Assembly (NCBI GenBank): GCA_903642325.1
Contig: CAHJWM010000005.1
Span: forward strand, 62,001 to 126,000
From: Myxococcales bacterium
Lineage (GTDB): Bacteria > Myxococcota_A > Polyangia > Polyangiales > Polyangiaceae
DNA length: 64,000 nucleotides
Reading direction: 5' to 3'
Both the position numbers and the translations under genes were made by a program. Below, in pieces: positions 51,573-61,400 of this stretch; the first letter of the stretch is position 1, and every line of letters starts with the position of its first letter. Below the pieces are notes generated by a model. That model was not told the DNA's origin and searched no databases. It saw only the letters and a list, made by a program, of their open reading frames with translations.

Positions 51573-54188
51573 ATGACCCAAGGGCTGCCCGCGGCGGTAC
51601 TCGATTCGACGGCCCCGCTGACGGGGCGTGAGCCCGATTTACGTCGTCTGGCCGCGCTCTTTCAACGTGCAGAAGCAGAGGGGGAGGCTCGCGCGGTGAC
51701 CGTGGTTGGGCCAGCGGGCATGGGTAAGACGAGGCTGGTTAGCGATTACCTGAAGACTCGCCCCGTAATGGACCCCCCGCTGCGAGCAATTTGGGGCGTT
51801 CCACGTTCGGAGCGCTTGGCCTACGGCCTGTTCGAACGTCTGCTTCGTGCGCGCTTTGCCGTGACCGACGGTATGGATAAGCACGCCGCCAGCGCCAAAG
51901 TCCGCGAGGAGCTGGCCCTGGTCTTGGAAGACCGGCGCGTCGGCGACGTGAGCTACTTCCTCGGTGAGCTGATGAACCTGCCATTCGCCGAAAGCCCCCT
52001 GACCCGCGCGGTTGCTGACGATCCCTCACAGGCGCGTCTGATGCGCCGCGCGATCTTGCGCAGCTTCGTGGAAAGCGATGCGGAACGCGGGCCACTATGT
52101 TTGGTGTGCGAGGACTTGCACGCCGCCGACGAGGATTCGATCGAGCTCCTGCGGTACCTGATCGAGAACTTGAAGGGACCGATCGTGATTGCGTGCTTGG
52201 CCCGGCCGGAATTTTTGGCACGCCATGAGGGCTGGCGCGACGTTGGGGGACCGCGCCACGAGGTGATGGAGCTTTCCGCCGTGAGCCGGCAAGAGTCGAC
52301 GGAAATCATGGCGGCGTTGCTGAGCAAGTGCGAGGGCGGCCCCTCACCGCGCTTGATCGACGCGGGCGTGGGGATGGCCGGCGGCACCCCGGGCCTGCTC
52401 GAGCACATGGTACGGATTTTTTTCGATTCCGGCGTGCTCCGCGACGAAGGCCGCGCGTGGGCGGTGGACCTCGATCGCTTGGCGAACGCCCGATTACCCC
52501 TCACCGTCGCGGACGCGGTGGCCGCGCGCATTGCCGCTCTTTCGGCTCGAGATCGGCGACTGCTGGAGCAGGCCGCGGCTATGGGCAGCGTCTTTTGGCT
52601 GGGAGGGCTGGTCGCGCTAGGGCGATTGGATCAGCAGGCGCCCGAATACTGGGAGGTCAGCGCGCTGACCGATTTGGACGAGGTCGAGCGGTTGCTCTCG
52701 GATCTCGTGCAGCGCGACTACGTGCTCGATTTGCCGGATTCAGCCTTCAGCGGCGAGAAGGAGTACGTCTTCAAGCATAACCTCGAACGCGAACGGATTG
52801 CGCAGCTAACGCCGCTCGCCGCCCGACGCCGCTACCATCGTTCGATTGCCGATTGGCTAGCTCAAAAGGAGACGTTACGCAGTCAAGAAGAGTACGTCGC
52901 CATGCTCGCGCGCCATTTGGAGCACGGCGGTTCACTCACGCGGGCAGCATTCACGTATCTCGATGCCGGCAACATTGCCCGCCAACAGTATGCGGCCAAA
53001 AAGGCGCATGACTATTATGAGAAGGGCCTCGAGCTCTTGGGTGACGACGACGCGCGGCGGCGCATCGATTCGCTGCACAATCATGGGGACGTGCTCTTGC
53101 TCCTGGGTCGAACAGACGACGCGTTGGCGGCCTTTCGGGAGATGCACGCGATCGCGTTTCGGCTCGGGTTGCGTGCCAAGGGTGGCGCGGCCCACAACCG
53201 CATCGGGCGCGTGTACCGCGACACGGGCTCGTTGGATCTGGCGCGGGACCACTTGGAGACCGCGCTTGCCCTGTTTCAAAATGTCGGTGACGCGCGCGGC
53301 GTCGCCGCATGCCATGATGACATCGGCAAATTATTGTGGATGCGAGGTGAGTACGAGCCCGCGCTGGAAGAGCTCAAAAAGGCGCTCGATATGCGCAAAG
53401 AGCACGGCGACGGCCGTTCCATCGCGCTCAGCCTGAATAACATTGGTCTGGTCTGGCGCGACCACGGCCAGCAGGCGCAGGCGCGGGAGGCGTTGGAAGC
53501 CGCCCTGAAAATCCGGCGTGAATTGGACGACCCACTCGGGACCGTGGAGAGCTTGAACGACCTCGGGCAGCTCGCGCTCGATCAAAGCGAGCATGAAAAA
53601 GCGCTCCGGCTGTTCATGGAGGCACACACCCTAGCCAAAGACGTCGGCGAGCATAATCGGATCGCGGCCGTGCTGACCAGCATCGGTGAGACGCACCAGC
53701 GCCTGGGGCATAGCGACGAAGCCGTGGTGTACCTGACGCAGGCGGAAGAGCTGTGCGATGAGCTCGGCGACAAGTTGCACTTGGCCGAAGCCAAGCGCGC
53801 CCTCGCGAAAACCTACCTCGAACAGCGCGAGCTCAAAAAAGCGCGTGATTTGATCAAGCGCGCGGTCGATTTGTTTGGTCAAGTACGAAGCAAACCGCAT
53901 CTGGCCGTAGCCCTGCGCACTCTCGGCGAGGTGACTGGCGCCGGTGCGTGGGGCGAAGGTCATGAGGTCAAGGCCGTCGACTATTTCATGCGCTCGATCG
54001 CCATCTGCAAAGAAATCGGCAATGAGCTCGAAGTGGCGCGCAGCTACCAAGCCTTCTCGACGTACGTCTTTTCGTCCCTCCACTACCGGCACAACGCCGA
54101 CATCCAGCGCGAAGCGCAGAAGCTGAGCGAGATGGCGGACGAGATCTTCGAACGGCATCGCATCCGCTCACGGGCGAGCGTCGCATAA
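51573..54188 (+). CDS. STAND-type AAA ATPase with C-terminal TPR array
   Basis: An 871-residue soluble protein. An NTPase module sits at about residues 15-320: Walker A VVGPAGMGKTR and Walker B LCLVCEDLHAADEDS, in the style of MalT/AfsR-like STAND ATPases. A winged-helix-like arm follows, then about nine tetratricopeptide units (from near residue 440: AGNIARQQYAAKKAHDYYEKG, GRVYRDTGSLDLARDHLETA, IGLVWRDHGQQAQAREALEA, and others). Unlike many relatives it has no N-terminal kinase and no C-terminal LuxR helix-turn-helix. Such proteins act as switch-like scaffolds; its partner is not evident. The ATG 51573 is preferred over a TTG three codons earlier. Confidence 0.85.
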   Translation: MTQGLPAAVLDSTAPLTGREPDLRRLAALFQRAEAEGEARAVTVVGPAGMGKTRLVSDYLKTRPVMDPPLRAIWGVPRSERLAYGLFERLLRARFAVTDGMDKHAASAKVREELALVLEDRRVGDVSYFLGELMNLPFAESPLTRAVADDPSQARLMRRAILRSFVESDAERGPLCLVCEDLHAADEDSIELLRYLIENLKGPIVIACLARPEFLARHEGWRDVGGPRHEVMELSAVSRQESTEIMAALLSKCEGGPSPRLIDAGVGMAGGTPGLLEHMVRIFFDSGVLRDEGRAWAVDLDRLANARLPLTVADAVAARIAALSARDRRLLEQAAAMGSVFWLGGLVALGRLDQQAPEYWEVSALTDLDEVERLLSDLVQRDYVLDLPDSAFSGEKEYVFKHNLERERIAQLTPLAARRRYHRSIADWLAQKETLRSQEEYVAMLARHLEHGGSLTRAAFTYLDAGNIARQQYAAKKAHDYYEKGLELLGDDDARRRIDSLHNHGDVLLLLGRTDDALAAFREMHAIAFRLGLRAKGGAAHNRIGRVYRDTGSLDLARDHLETALALFQNVGDARGVAACHDDIGKLLWMRGEYEPALEELKKALDMRKEHGDGRSIALSLNNIGLVWRDHGQQAQAREALEAALKIRRELDDPLGTVESLNDLGQLALDQSEHEKALRLFMEAHTLAKDVGEHNRIAAVLTSIGETHQRLGHSDEAVVYLTQAEELCDELGDKLHLAEAKRALAKTYLEQRELKKARDLIKRAVDLFGQVRSKPHLAVALRTLGEVTGAGAWGEGHEVKAVDYFMRSIAICKEIGNELEVARSYQAFSTYVFSSLHYRHNADIQREAQKLSEMADEIFERHRIRSRASVA

Positions 54189-54204
54189 CGGGAGTAACCG
54201 GACC

Positions 54205-54657
54205 ATGAGCTCATTTCGTTTACCCCTGCGCGTGCAAAAGGTCGGTCCGGTGGACGTTCCCTTGCCGCAATACCAAAGCCCGTCCGCGGCGGGGCTCGAC
54301 CTGTGTGCGGCGATCGCCGAAGCGCGGGCCATCGAGCCCGGCGCGCGCGTCTTGATCCCGACGGGCTTAGCGTTGGCTATTCCAGACGGCTACGAAGGGC
54401 AGGTGCGGCCGCGTTCCGGGCTGGCCTTGAAGCATGGCATCAGCGTGCTGAACACGCCGGGGACGGTCGATGCAGACTACCGCGGTATGGTGCAGGTTTT
54501 GCTCATCAACCTGGGCCAGGAGCGTTTCTTGGTGCAACCGTTGACGCGAGTCGCCCAGCTCGTGATTTGCCCGGTGCGGCAGGCCGAGCTCACGCTGGTC
54601 ACCGAGCTCGATGAAACGGCTCGCGGGGCGGGTGGTTATGGGTCGACCGGGATGTGA
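54205..54657 (+). CDS. dut: dUTP diphosphatase
   Basis: A trimeric dUTPase of 150 residues that removes dUTP and supplies dUMP. All five motifs are visible: AAGLDLCAA, RPRSGLALKHG, NTPGTVDADYRG, RVAQLVICP and RGAGGYGSTG, where Tyr replaces the usual Phe over the uracil. It begins 17 bp after the ATPase gene. Its 3' end overlaps the convergent hydrolase gene by 22 bases. Confidence 0.96.
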   Translation: MSSFRLPLRVQKVGPVDVPLPQYQSPSAAGLDLCAAIAEARAIEPGARVLIPTGLALAIPDGYEGQVRPRSGLALKHGISVLNTPGTVDADYRGMVQVLLINLGQERFLVQPLTRVAQLVICPVRQAELTLVTELDETARGAGGYGSTGM

Positions 54658-55439
54658 GCCGAGACCCGCGTATAGAAGTCGCGTAGCTCGCGAGCGACGT
54701 GAGATTTTTCCACGTCGCGCGTGACGATGTGACCCGAGCGGGGGAGGATCACGACGCGCACGTCCGAGGTGCCGAGGCGGCCTGCGACTCGCCAGGCGTT
54801 CGCCACGGGGCAGACGCGGTCGAGCGCCCCGTGGATGATCAGCGTTGGACAACGAACGCGGCTCAGACGCTCACGCAGCAAGCGGCCCGAGCGCTCGAGA
54901 TCGATCGCGGCGTGCACCGGGTCGGCCGTGTAAGAGATTTGGGTGCGCCGCGCCTCGGGATCCGTGATGTCCGAGCCAGTCTTCCGAACCAAGAAGTCGG
55001 GGATGCGCAGCACGCCGCCCGCGCGCAGGGCCCAAGCCAATGGCGGCCTGAGCCACGCGGCGTTCGCCAGCAGCACCAAGCCAGCCACCCGCTCCGGGTG
55101 CGTGATGGCCAAATGCGCGGCCAGCAAGGCACCCATGGAAAGGCCGACGGCAATCACCGGCCCCGCCGCCGCTAATTCTTCGTAGGCAGACTCAGCGCCA
55201 ACCACCCAATCAGAAAACCGTGTCTTCGCGAGGTCCCGCGCATGACAGCCATGCCCGGGCAGCAAGCGCGCCGATGCCGCCAAGCCGACCTCCTCGGCCA
55301 TCTCCGTGCACAGCTCGATCTCCCGCGTCGTCCCGCCGAACCCGTGGAAGGCGAGCACCCCGGGAGCCTTGCCCGTGATACGGATTGGCTGGGGCAGCTC
55401 GCCGTTGAGCGAGCCGAGGATGAGCCTTTTAGCGGTCAT
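54636..55439 (-). CDS. Alpha/beta hydrolase (carboxylesterase-like)
   Basis: A 267-residue hydrolase resembling monoacylglycerol lipase/EstD-type carboxylesterases: AFHGFGGTTREIELC, LPGHGCHARDL, nucleophile elbow GLSMGALLAAHL, acid in HGALDRVCP, His in PRSGHIVTRDVE. ATG 55439 overlaps the stop of the response regulator (ATGA), so expression is tied to that gene; a longer frame to 55532 runs inside it. The substrate is unknown. Confidence 0.85.
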   Translation of the reverse strand: MTAKRLILGSLNGELPQPIRITGKAPGVLAFHGFGGTTREIELCTEMAEEVGLAASARLLPGHGCHARDLAKTRFSDWVVGAESAYEELAAAGPVIAVGLSMGALLAAHLAITHPERVAGLVLLANAAWLRPPLAWALRAGGVLRIPDFLVRKTGSDITDPEARRTQISYTADPVHAAIDLERSGRLLRERLSRVRCPTLIIHGALDRVCPVANAWRVAGRLGTSDVRVVILPRSGHIVTRDVEKSHVARELRDFYTRVSAHIPVDP

Positions 55440-56896
55440 CCTTCGCCACGCTTGATCCCGTAAGAGCGCACTTTTTTGTGCAAGTTCGTGCGTTCGACGC
55501 CGAGCGTAATGGCGGCTTTGGAGATATTCCAATCGAGCGCTTTGAGCGTGTCGATGATGTACGCGCGCTCACTGGACTCCCGATATTCGCGCAGGGTCAG
55601 CCTGTCCGAAGACGTCAGCGGCAAGGGCGTGCTCTCGCCGTCCGGCAAGCTGTCGGTGGAGCTCGCGCCCGATTCGTCCATTTCGTCGTCGAAGGGGCTC
55701 GCGTGTGGGTCTTCGGGCAAGTCGGCGACGGTGATCACGTCGCTGGACAAGATCGCCGCTCGCTCCACCACATTTTTCAGCTCGCGGACGTTACCGGGCC
55801 AGGTGCGGCGGGCCAGGGTGTCGAAGACGCTAGGGTCGATTTTCTTGGATCGGAGCCCATTTTCCTTACAGAACCCGGAGACGAAGGCCTCGGCGAGGGT
55901 GGTGATGTCGATCTTGCGCTCACGCAACGCGGGCACGCGGATCGGAAAGACGTCGAGCCGAAAAAACAGATCTTCGCGGAACGTTCCGAGCTGTACGGCC
56001 TTGCCCAGATCCTTGTTGGTCGCCGCCAGCACGCGCACGTCGACGTTGATCACATGCTCGGAGCCCACGCGCACGACCTCCCCATTTTGCAGCGCGCGCA
56101 GCACCTTGGCTTGCGCGCTCAGATCCATGTCGCCGATTTCGTCGAGGAACAACGTGCCGCCGTGGGCTTGCTCGAAGAAGCCGCGTTTTCGCGCCGAAGC
56201 GCCGGTAAAAGACCCCTTTTCGTGCCCGAACAGCTCGCTTTCGATCAGCTCACGCGGGATTGCTGCGCAGTTCACTTTCACGAATGAGGCGTCCTTGCGC
56301 GGGCTCAGGCGATGAATGGCGCGGCTGACGAGCTCTTTGCCCGTGCCACTCTCGCCCGTAATGAGCACGCTCGCCTTGGTGGGCGCGACCTTGTCGATGT
56401 CCTGAAAGAGCTTCTGAATCGGCGCGCTGGTCCCGATCATTTCGTAGCGCGCCTCGAGCTCGCCGCGCATCTGCTCGACCGTTCGGCTGAGCCGAGCCGT
56501 GCGAATGGAGTTGCGTACGCTGACCAGCACCCGCTCCCGATTGAGGGGCTTCTCGAAGAAGTCGGTGGCGCCGAGCTTGATCGCGGCGACGGCGTCGTGC
56601 ACCGTGGCATGCCCGCTGACTACGATCACGGGCACGTCGCGCGTCGCGTCGTCCGCGCGCAAGCGCTGCAAGGCCTCCAGACCGCTCATCCCGGGCAGCT
56701 TCAGGTCGAAAATCGCGACGTCCACCGGCTCGAACGGATTGCTCAGCACCTCGAGGGCCCTTTCCGCGGAGTCCGCTTCCAAAACGCGGTAACCTTCGCC
56801 ACTCAGCACCATCTCCAGTGTGCGTCGGATGTTCTTCTCGTCGTCGCAAACGAGCACCGTCGGGGGAACCGTGCTGAGCGGCGAGGGGTCGGCCAT
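55436..56896 (-). CDS. NtrC/NtrX-family sigma54-dependent response regulator
   Basis: A 486-residue regulator with three domains: receiver (about 12-125; CDDE, phospho-acceptor Asp64 in FDLKLPGMSG, Thr/Ser and Lys in VSGHAT and FEKPLNRE), AAA+ sigma54 activator (about 152-390; Walker A GESGTGKE at 181-188, GGTLFLDEIGDMDLSAQ Walker B, R-finger region), and a Fis-type HTH (NISKAAITLGVERTNLHKKV). The sigma54 contact loop reads GSFTGA at 228-233 instead of GAFTGA; that variant still occurs in active NtrC-like proteins. The HTH is NtrX-like. No histidine kinase is adjacent. Confidence 0.93.
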   Translation of the reverse strand: MADPSPLSTVPPTVLVCDDEKNIRRTLEMVLSGEGYRVLEADSAERALEVLSNPFEPVDVAIFDLKLPGMSGLEALQRLRADDATRDVPVIVVSGHATVHDAVAAIKLGATDFFEKPLNRERVLVSVRNSIRTARLSRTVEQMRGELEARYEMIGTSAPIQKLFQDIDKVAPTKASVLITGESGTGKELVSRAIHRLSPRKDASFVKVNCAAIPRELIESELFGHEKGSFTGASARKRGFFEQAHGGTLFLDEIGDMDLSAQAKVLRALQNGEVVRVGSEHVINVDVRVLAATNKDLGKAVQLGTFREDLFFRLDVFPIRVPALRERKIDITTLAEAFVSGFCKENGLRSKKIDPSVFDTLARRTWPGNVRELKNVVERAAILSSDVITVADLPEDPHASPFDDEMDESGASSTDSLPDGESTPLPLTSSDRLTLREYRESSERAYIIDTLKALDWNISKAAITLGVERTNLHKKVRSYGIKRGEG

Positions 56897-56917
56897 GGCT
56901 TGCTGCGCTGGATTGGC

Positions 56918-57793
56918 CTAAAACGTGCGCTGCGAACCGCTTTTATCGAGCAGCGCGAGCTCATTCAAGAATTTGTGTGCTGGCACGCTAAACGGGCTCG
57001 CCGGGTAGCGGCGAAGCATGACCTCGAGCACCGCGCGCGCTTTTTTGCGCTCCTTCTGCTTCATGTAAACCTCGGCCAAGAGCACCATGGCTTCGGGCTC
57101 CAGCCCCGAGTCGTTCAGCGCGTGCAAGGCGTAGTTGATGCGAGCTACGGCCGCGTCGAACTTGCCAAGATCGAGATAGAAGCGGGCTACGTACAGCTCG
57201 TGACGCCCGAGCAGCCCGGTGACCACCGATTGCATGTAAGCAAGCTCGGCTGAGTGCTCGGTGTTGGGATAATCATTCAAGAAAGCGCGAATACTAGTGT
57301 GAGCGTCGTTAACGGATGCCAGATCGCGTTCTTCCAACGACGGCAGCAAAAATGATGGGCTGACCGCGTCGTACTGGGTGCGCGTCACCTGATAGCGCGC
57401 GTAGGGGATCTGCGGATCATTTGGGTAGTCGTGCACGAAGGATTTATAGCCAGCCGTCGCTTCTGCAAATTTCTCTTGCTGAAAGTCGGCGTCGGCCATG
57501 CGCAGCTCGGCTAGCCGCGCGTAACGGCTGTAGCCGTACTTGCGCTTCACTTCGCCCATCATCTGATTGAAGCTTTCCCAATTCTTCGAATCGAAGGCCT
57601 CCATCGCCGCGTCATACTCGCGCTTGGCGTTATCGGAGTAATCGAGCGGGGCGTTGACGTGGCGGTCCTTGTCGCACGCTTCGAGCCACGGCACGCCGAG
57701 GCCGACGCCGAGCGCCAGTGGCACGCCCCGAAGGAGCGGGTACATGCGGCGAAATAGGCACGACCTGGGTTGGCTCGGGTTCGCCTTAGGCAT
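56918..57793 (-). CDS. bamD: Outer membrane assembly lipoprotein BamD-like
   Basis: About 291 residues from ATG 57793, chosen because AGAGG lies eight bases upstream; an alternative ATG at 57745 would leave a shorter signal. Signal plus lipobox-like WLEAC, then a TPR array: AMEAFDSKNWESFNQMM, FAEATAGYKSFVHDYPNDPQ, AFLNDYPNTEHSAELAYM, and LLGRHELYVARFYLDLGKF, matching BamD/ComL. BamD is the essential helper of BamA in folding outer-membrane proteins. It lies 22 bp before the regulator gene and divergent from greA. A YfgM-like gene and a BamB-like gene lie further right. Confidence 0.85.
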   Translation of the reverse strand: MPKANPSQPRSCLFRRMYPLLRGVPLALGVGLGVPWLEACDKDRHVNAPLDYSDNAKREYDAAMEAFDSKNWESFNQMMGEVKRKYGYSRYARLAELRMADADFQQEKFAEATAGYKSFVHDYPNDPQIPYARYQVTRTQYDAVSPSFLLPSLEERDLASVNDAHTSIRAFLNDYPNTEHSAELAYMQSVVTGLLGRHELYVARFYLDLGKFDAAVARINYALHALNDSGLEPEAMVLLAEVYMKQKERKKARAVLEVMLRRYPASPFSVPAHKFLNELALLDKSGSQRTF

Positions 57794-57942
57794 GTTCGAG
57801 GCCTCTGCTAGCGGCGTTCCGCAGCGGGCGCAAGAAGGACCGAACCCGAGCGCAGTGCCATCGCGGGCCACACCACGCGCCGGAAAACACGGGACTAGCG
57901 CGGCTCGACGCATCGGGTAAAGATGCCCTCTAGGCAGACGAC

Positions 57943-58416
57943 ATGAATCAGCCCGTTCCCATGACCCCCGCCGGCGCGCAGAAGCTGCGAGACGAGCTGG
58001 TGCGCCTGAAAGAGGAGCGCCCCAAGATCTCGCGCGCCATTGGCACCGCGCGTGAGCACGGCGATCTCAAAGAAAATGCCGAGTATCACGCGGCCAAAGA
58101 GCAGCAGGGGCTCGTAGAAGCGCGGATCAAGGACATCGAGGACAAGCTGTCTCGCGCCGAGGTGATCGACCCGGCCCGCTTGTCCGGAGACAAAGTGCGA
58201 TTCGGGGCCGTCGTGCTGCTCACGAACCTCGATAGCGAGGAGGAGAGCACCTACCAAATAGTGGGCGCGGACGAAGCCGATCTCAAAAACGGCACCATTT
58301 CCGTGTCCGCCCCCCTAGCCCGCGCCCTGATTGGCAAGTCCACGGGCGATGAGGTCGTGGTGACCCTACCCGGTGGCACGCGGCGCTACGAAATCGGCAG
58401 TATCGAGTTCCGCTGA
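57943..58416 (+). CDS. greA: Transcription elongation factor GreA
   Basis: A 157-residue cleavage factor that rescues stalled RNA polymerase. The N-terminal coiled coil has [19 protein letters not shown] and the tip acidic residues in [20 protein letters not shown]; the C-terminal FKBP-like domain has [33 protein letters not shown] and the end [10 protein letters not shown]. The next gene starts two bases after its stop. Confidence 0.96.
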   Translation: MNQPVPMTPAGAQKLRDELVRLKEERPKISRAIGTAREHGDLKENAEYHAAKEQQGLVEARIKDIEDKLSRAEVIDPARLSGDKVRFGAVVLLTNLDSEEESTYQIVGADEADLKNGTISVSAPLARALIGKSTGDEVVVTLPGGTRRYEIGSIEFR

Positions 58417-58417
58417 C

Positions 58418-61400
58418 GTGCGGCGGTCGTCTAGCTCCGCGGGCGCTTCTGCGCTCGCGCGCTTTGCGCGCGCCATCGCATCTTGCTGGGCGGTCATGGC
58501 GCTCGAGCTCGCGCTAACTTTAGCCTTTGCTCGACGAGAGCTCGCGGGCGCTTGGGAGCTGCAGTATGGGTTGACCTGGCTCGCCCCGACCCTGCTGGGA
58601 GTCTCGGGGCTCGTGGCGACCCTGGGCGCCGTCTTTACCTGGCTCGTAGAACGGTCCGAGCAGCGCTCGGCTCGCGCTTTGCTCGCTGGCCTCGGCGGAA
58701 TGGCCGGCGTGCTCGTGGGGTTCGGGGTGGGGGGAGGGCGGCACTTGGCGACATTGGGCGTGCGCGCTTCGTTCGCGCTGCTCGTGGGCGTTTCGTGCGG
58801 CGCGGCGCTGTGGCACGCCGCGCGCGCGGTCGCCCGCTTGCTGCAGGGGCGGCCCGCCGCATGTTTCGGCTTGGTCGCCGCCGCTCTGGGCTTGTCGGAG
58901 TTGCTCAATCGCTTGCTCTTGGTTCGCCTGTATCCCGCATTTCATCTGGGGCTCGCGGCCGTCACCTTATTGAGCGCCCCGCTCGCCGGCGAGGCGCTCA
59001 GGAGGGCGAGCGCGGCAGCTCGCGCGCCGTGGCGTTCGTGGCCGGCGGGGGTGCTCGGCGTTTGGCTCTTGGCTCTGGTCCTGATGGTTCCGAGCGCGCG
59101 GCGCTTGGCTCGCTTCGACAATTTCCGATTCATCGTCGCCGAGCATGCGCCGCTTTCGGGCCGCGGTGTGCAGCTGGCCGCGCTGATTGCACCCGCGCCC
59201 GCCGACGACAGCGTCGACTGCGACGCGCTCTCGGCTCGCGACCGGGCGGAGCACGCGGCCTGCAGTCAACGAGCGGACTCCGAAAATGGTCGCACGTTGG
59301 ACCTCAGAAACCGCGATTTCCTGTTGATCAGTGTCGACGCGTTGCGCGCGGATCACCTGGGCAGCTATGGCTACGCGCGACCGACGACGCCGCATATCGA
59401 CGCGCTGGCACGGGACGCCGTCGTGTTCGAGCATGCATATGCCGCGACTCCGCACACGTCGTACTCGGTGACGTCTTTGATGACGGGCAAGTACATGCGA
59501 CCGCTTTTGCTGCAGGGCATCGCGCAGGACTCCGACACTTGGGCGGCGCTTTTCCGAACCTACGGTTACCGCACCGCGGCTTTCTATCCGCCCGCGGTGT
59601 TCTTCATCGATCCAGATCGCTTTCAAAGCTTTCGTGATGGATTTTTGGGCTTCGAGTATCGCTGGGTGGAATTTGCGGAGGGCCAGCGGCGGGTCGACCA
59701 AGTGACCCGCTACCTCAGCCAGGCCCCGGGGGATAAGCCGCTCTTCACCTGGGTTCACCTGTTTGCGCCCCACGAGCCGTACGAAAACCACCCCGAATAC
59801 CCGTTCGGCGAGCGCGACATAGACCGCTACGACTCCGAGGTCCGATTCGCAGACGAAACGGTGGGCGCCATCGTGGCGGCCTTCCGCGCGCAACGGCCGA
59901 GCTCGGTCGTGATCATCACGGCCGATCACGGCGAGGAATTCGGCGAGCACGGCGGCCATTATCACGGCACGAGTGTGTACGAGGAGCAGGTCCACGTGCC
60001 GCTGTTGCTGTCCGCACCGGGCACGCTGAACGCCCGTCGTATTCAAGAGCCAGTGCAAACGATCGATCTTTTGCCGACCTTGCTCACGGCGCTCGATATT
60101 CCGAAGCCACCACGGATGCGTGGCCGCGATCTCGGCTCGCTCCTCGCTGGCAAGCGCGCCGAAGGTGGAGGTCTAGCGCTGGCCGAAACGGACGAACAGA
60201 CGCTCCTGGCCGACGGCGCGTTACGCCTCCTGTGCGCTCGTAAGTTGGGCGCGTGCAAACTATTCGATTTAAACCGTGACCCTGGCGAAGAACGCGATGT
60301 CTCCGCCGATTTCCCAAAACGATTCGAAGAGTTACGCGCCAAACTGAAGGAATTAGGAGCGTCCCATGGTCGCTACGAACAAAACGGCTTGCGCGCGGAG
60401 GGGAAAGGCTGGCCAGCCGCCATTTTACGCGGCATCAGCGGCGATGGCGACGCCGTGGACGAAATCGCGGGCCTGCTCGACGACGCAGATCTTTCGATTC
60501 GTCGCAAAGCAGCCGAGCTGCTCTTCGAGCTCAGACGGCCCGAAGCAAAAGCCGCGCTGCGCTTGGCGCTCGGACGCGACGAGGATGAGGTCGTGAGGCG
60601 CTACTCAGCGCTGGCCCTGACACGCTTGGGCGAAGGCGCGCCGCTCACCTTCGAGCTCGCAAAATCATCGGACCTGACCGTGCGTCGCTTGGCTGCGCTC
60701 GTCCTCGCCGAAGGCGGCGACAATCGCGGCGAAAAGACGCTGATCGCCTGGTGGCAGGACGCGCCAGCGCGCAATTACGACCGCTCGCGACAGATCGCCG
60801 CAGCGCTTGGGGTGATCCGCTCCAAAGAGTCGGTGTGGCCGCTCGTCCAAAGCCTGGGCGACGTGCGCTTGCGGCCTTACTTAGCGGAGGCGCTAGCGCA
60901 CATCGGGGGCGAGCTGAGCCAAGGCTCGCTGCTGGAGGCGTTCGCCGACGAGCGCTCGCAGTCGACTCGCGTCGCGTTGCTGAACGCGCTCGTCACGCTC
61001 AAGACGGAAGAGTCTCTCGCGCCGCCATTGGTGAGGTTCATGGGCGTCCCGGATCCGCTGACTGGGGGCCTGGAGGCGGCAGAGCGCGCCAAGATTTTGG
61101 AGCACGTTGGCGGGCCCGATGCGCGGGATCTGGCTCGACTGCGCGCACAGAGCTCGCTCGGCGTGATTGTCACGCTCACCATCCCGCCCGGCGGCAATGG
61201 GCGAGGGGTACGGGCCTTCGTGCGTGCCCGCGCCCTGGGCCCTGCGCCCGGTGAGCTGCTGATCGCGGCGGCGTCAATCGAGGACATTGGCCACAAGCAC
61301 GGCCCCGCGTTACCCAGCGTGGACGCGGAGCACGCCTTGCGGCTGCGCATCCCGCCCAGTACCGAGCCACTCGTGTTGTTTGCCGAGCTACCCAAGAGTG

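Noticed and set aside
58967-60058. Minus-strand frame of 363 codons opposite the sulfatase-like domain
   Set aside because: The plus strand shows clear enzyme motifs; the antisense frame is Arg/His-rich and typical of GC-rich shadows.
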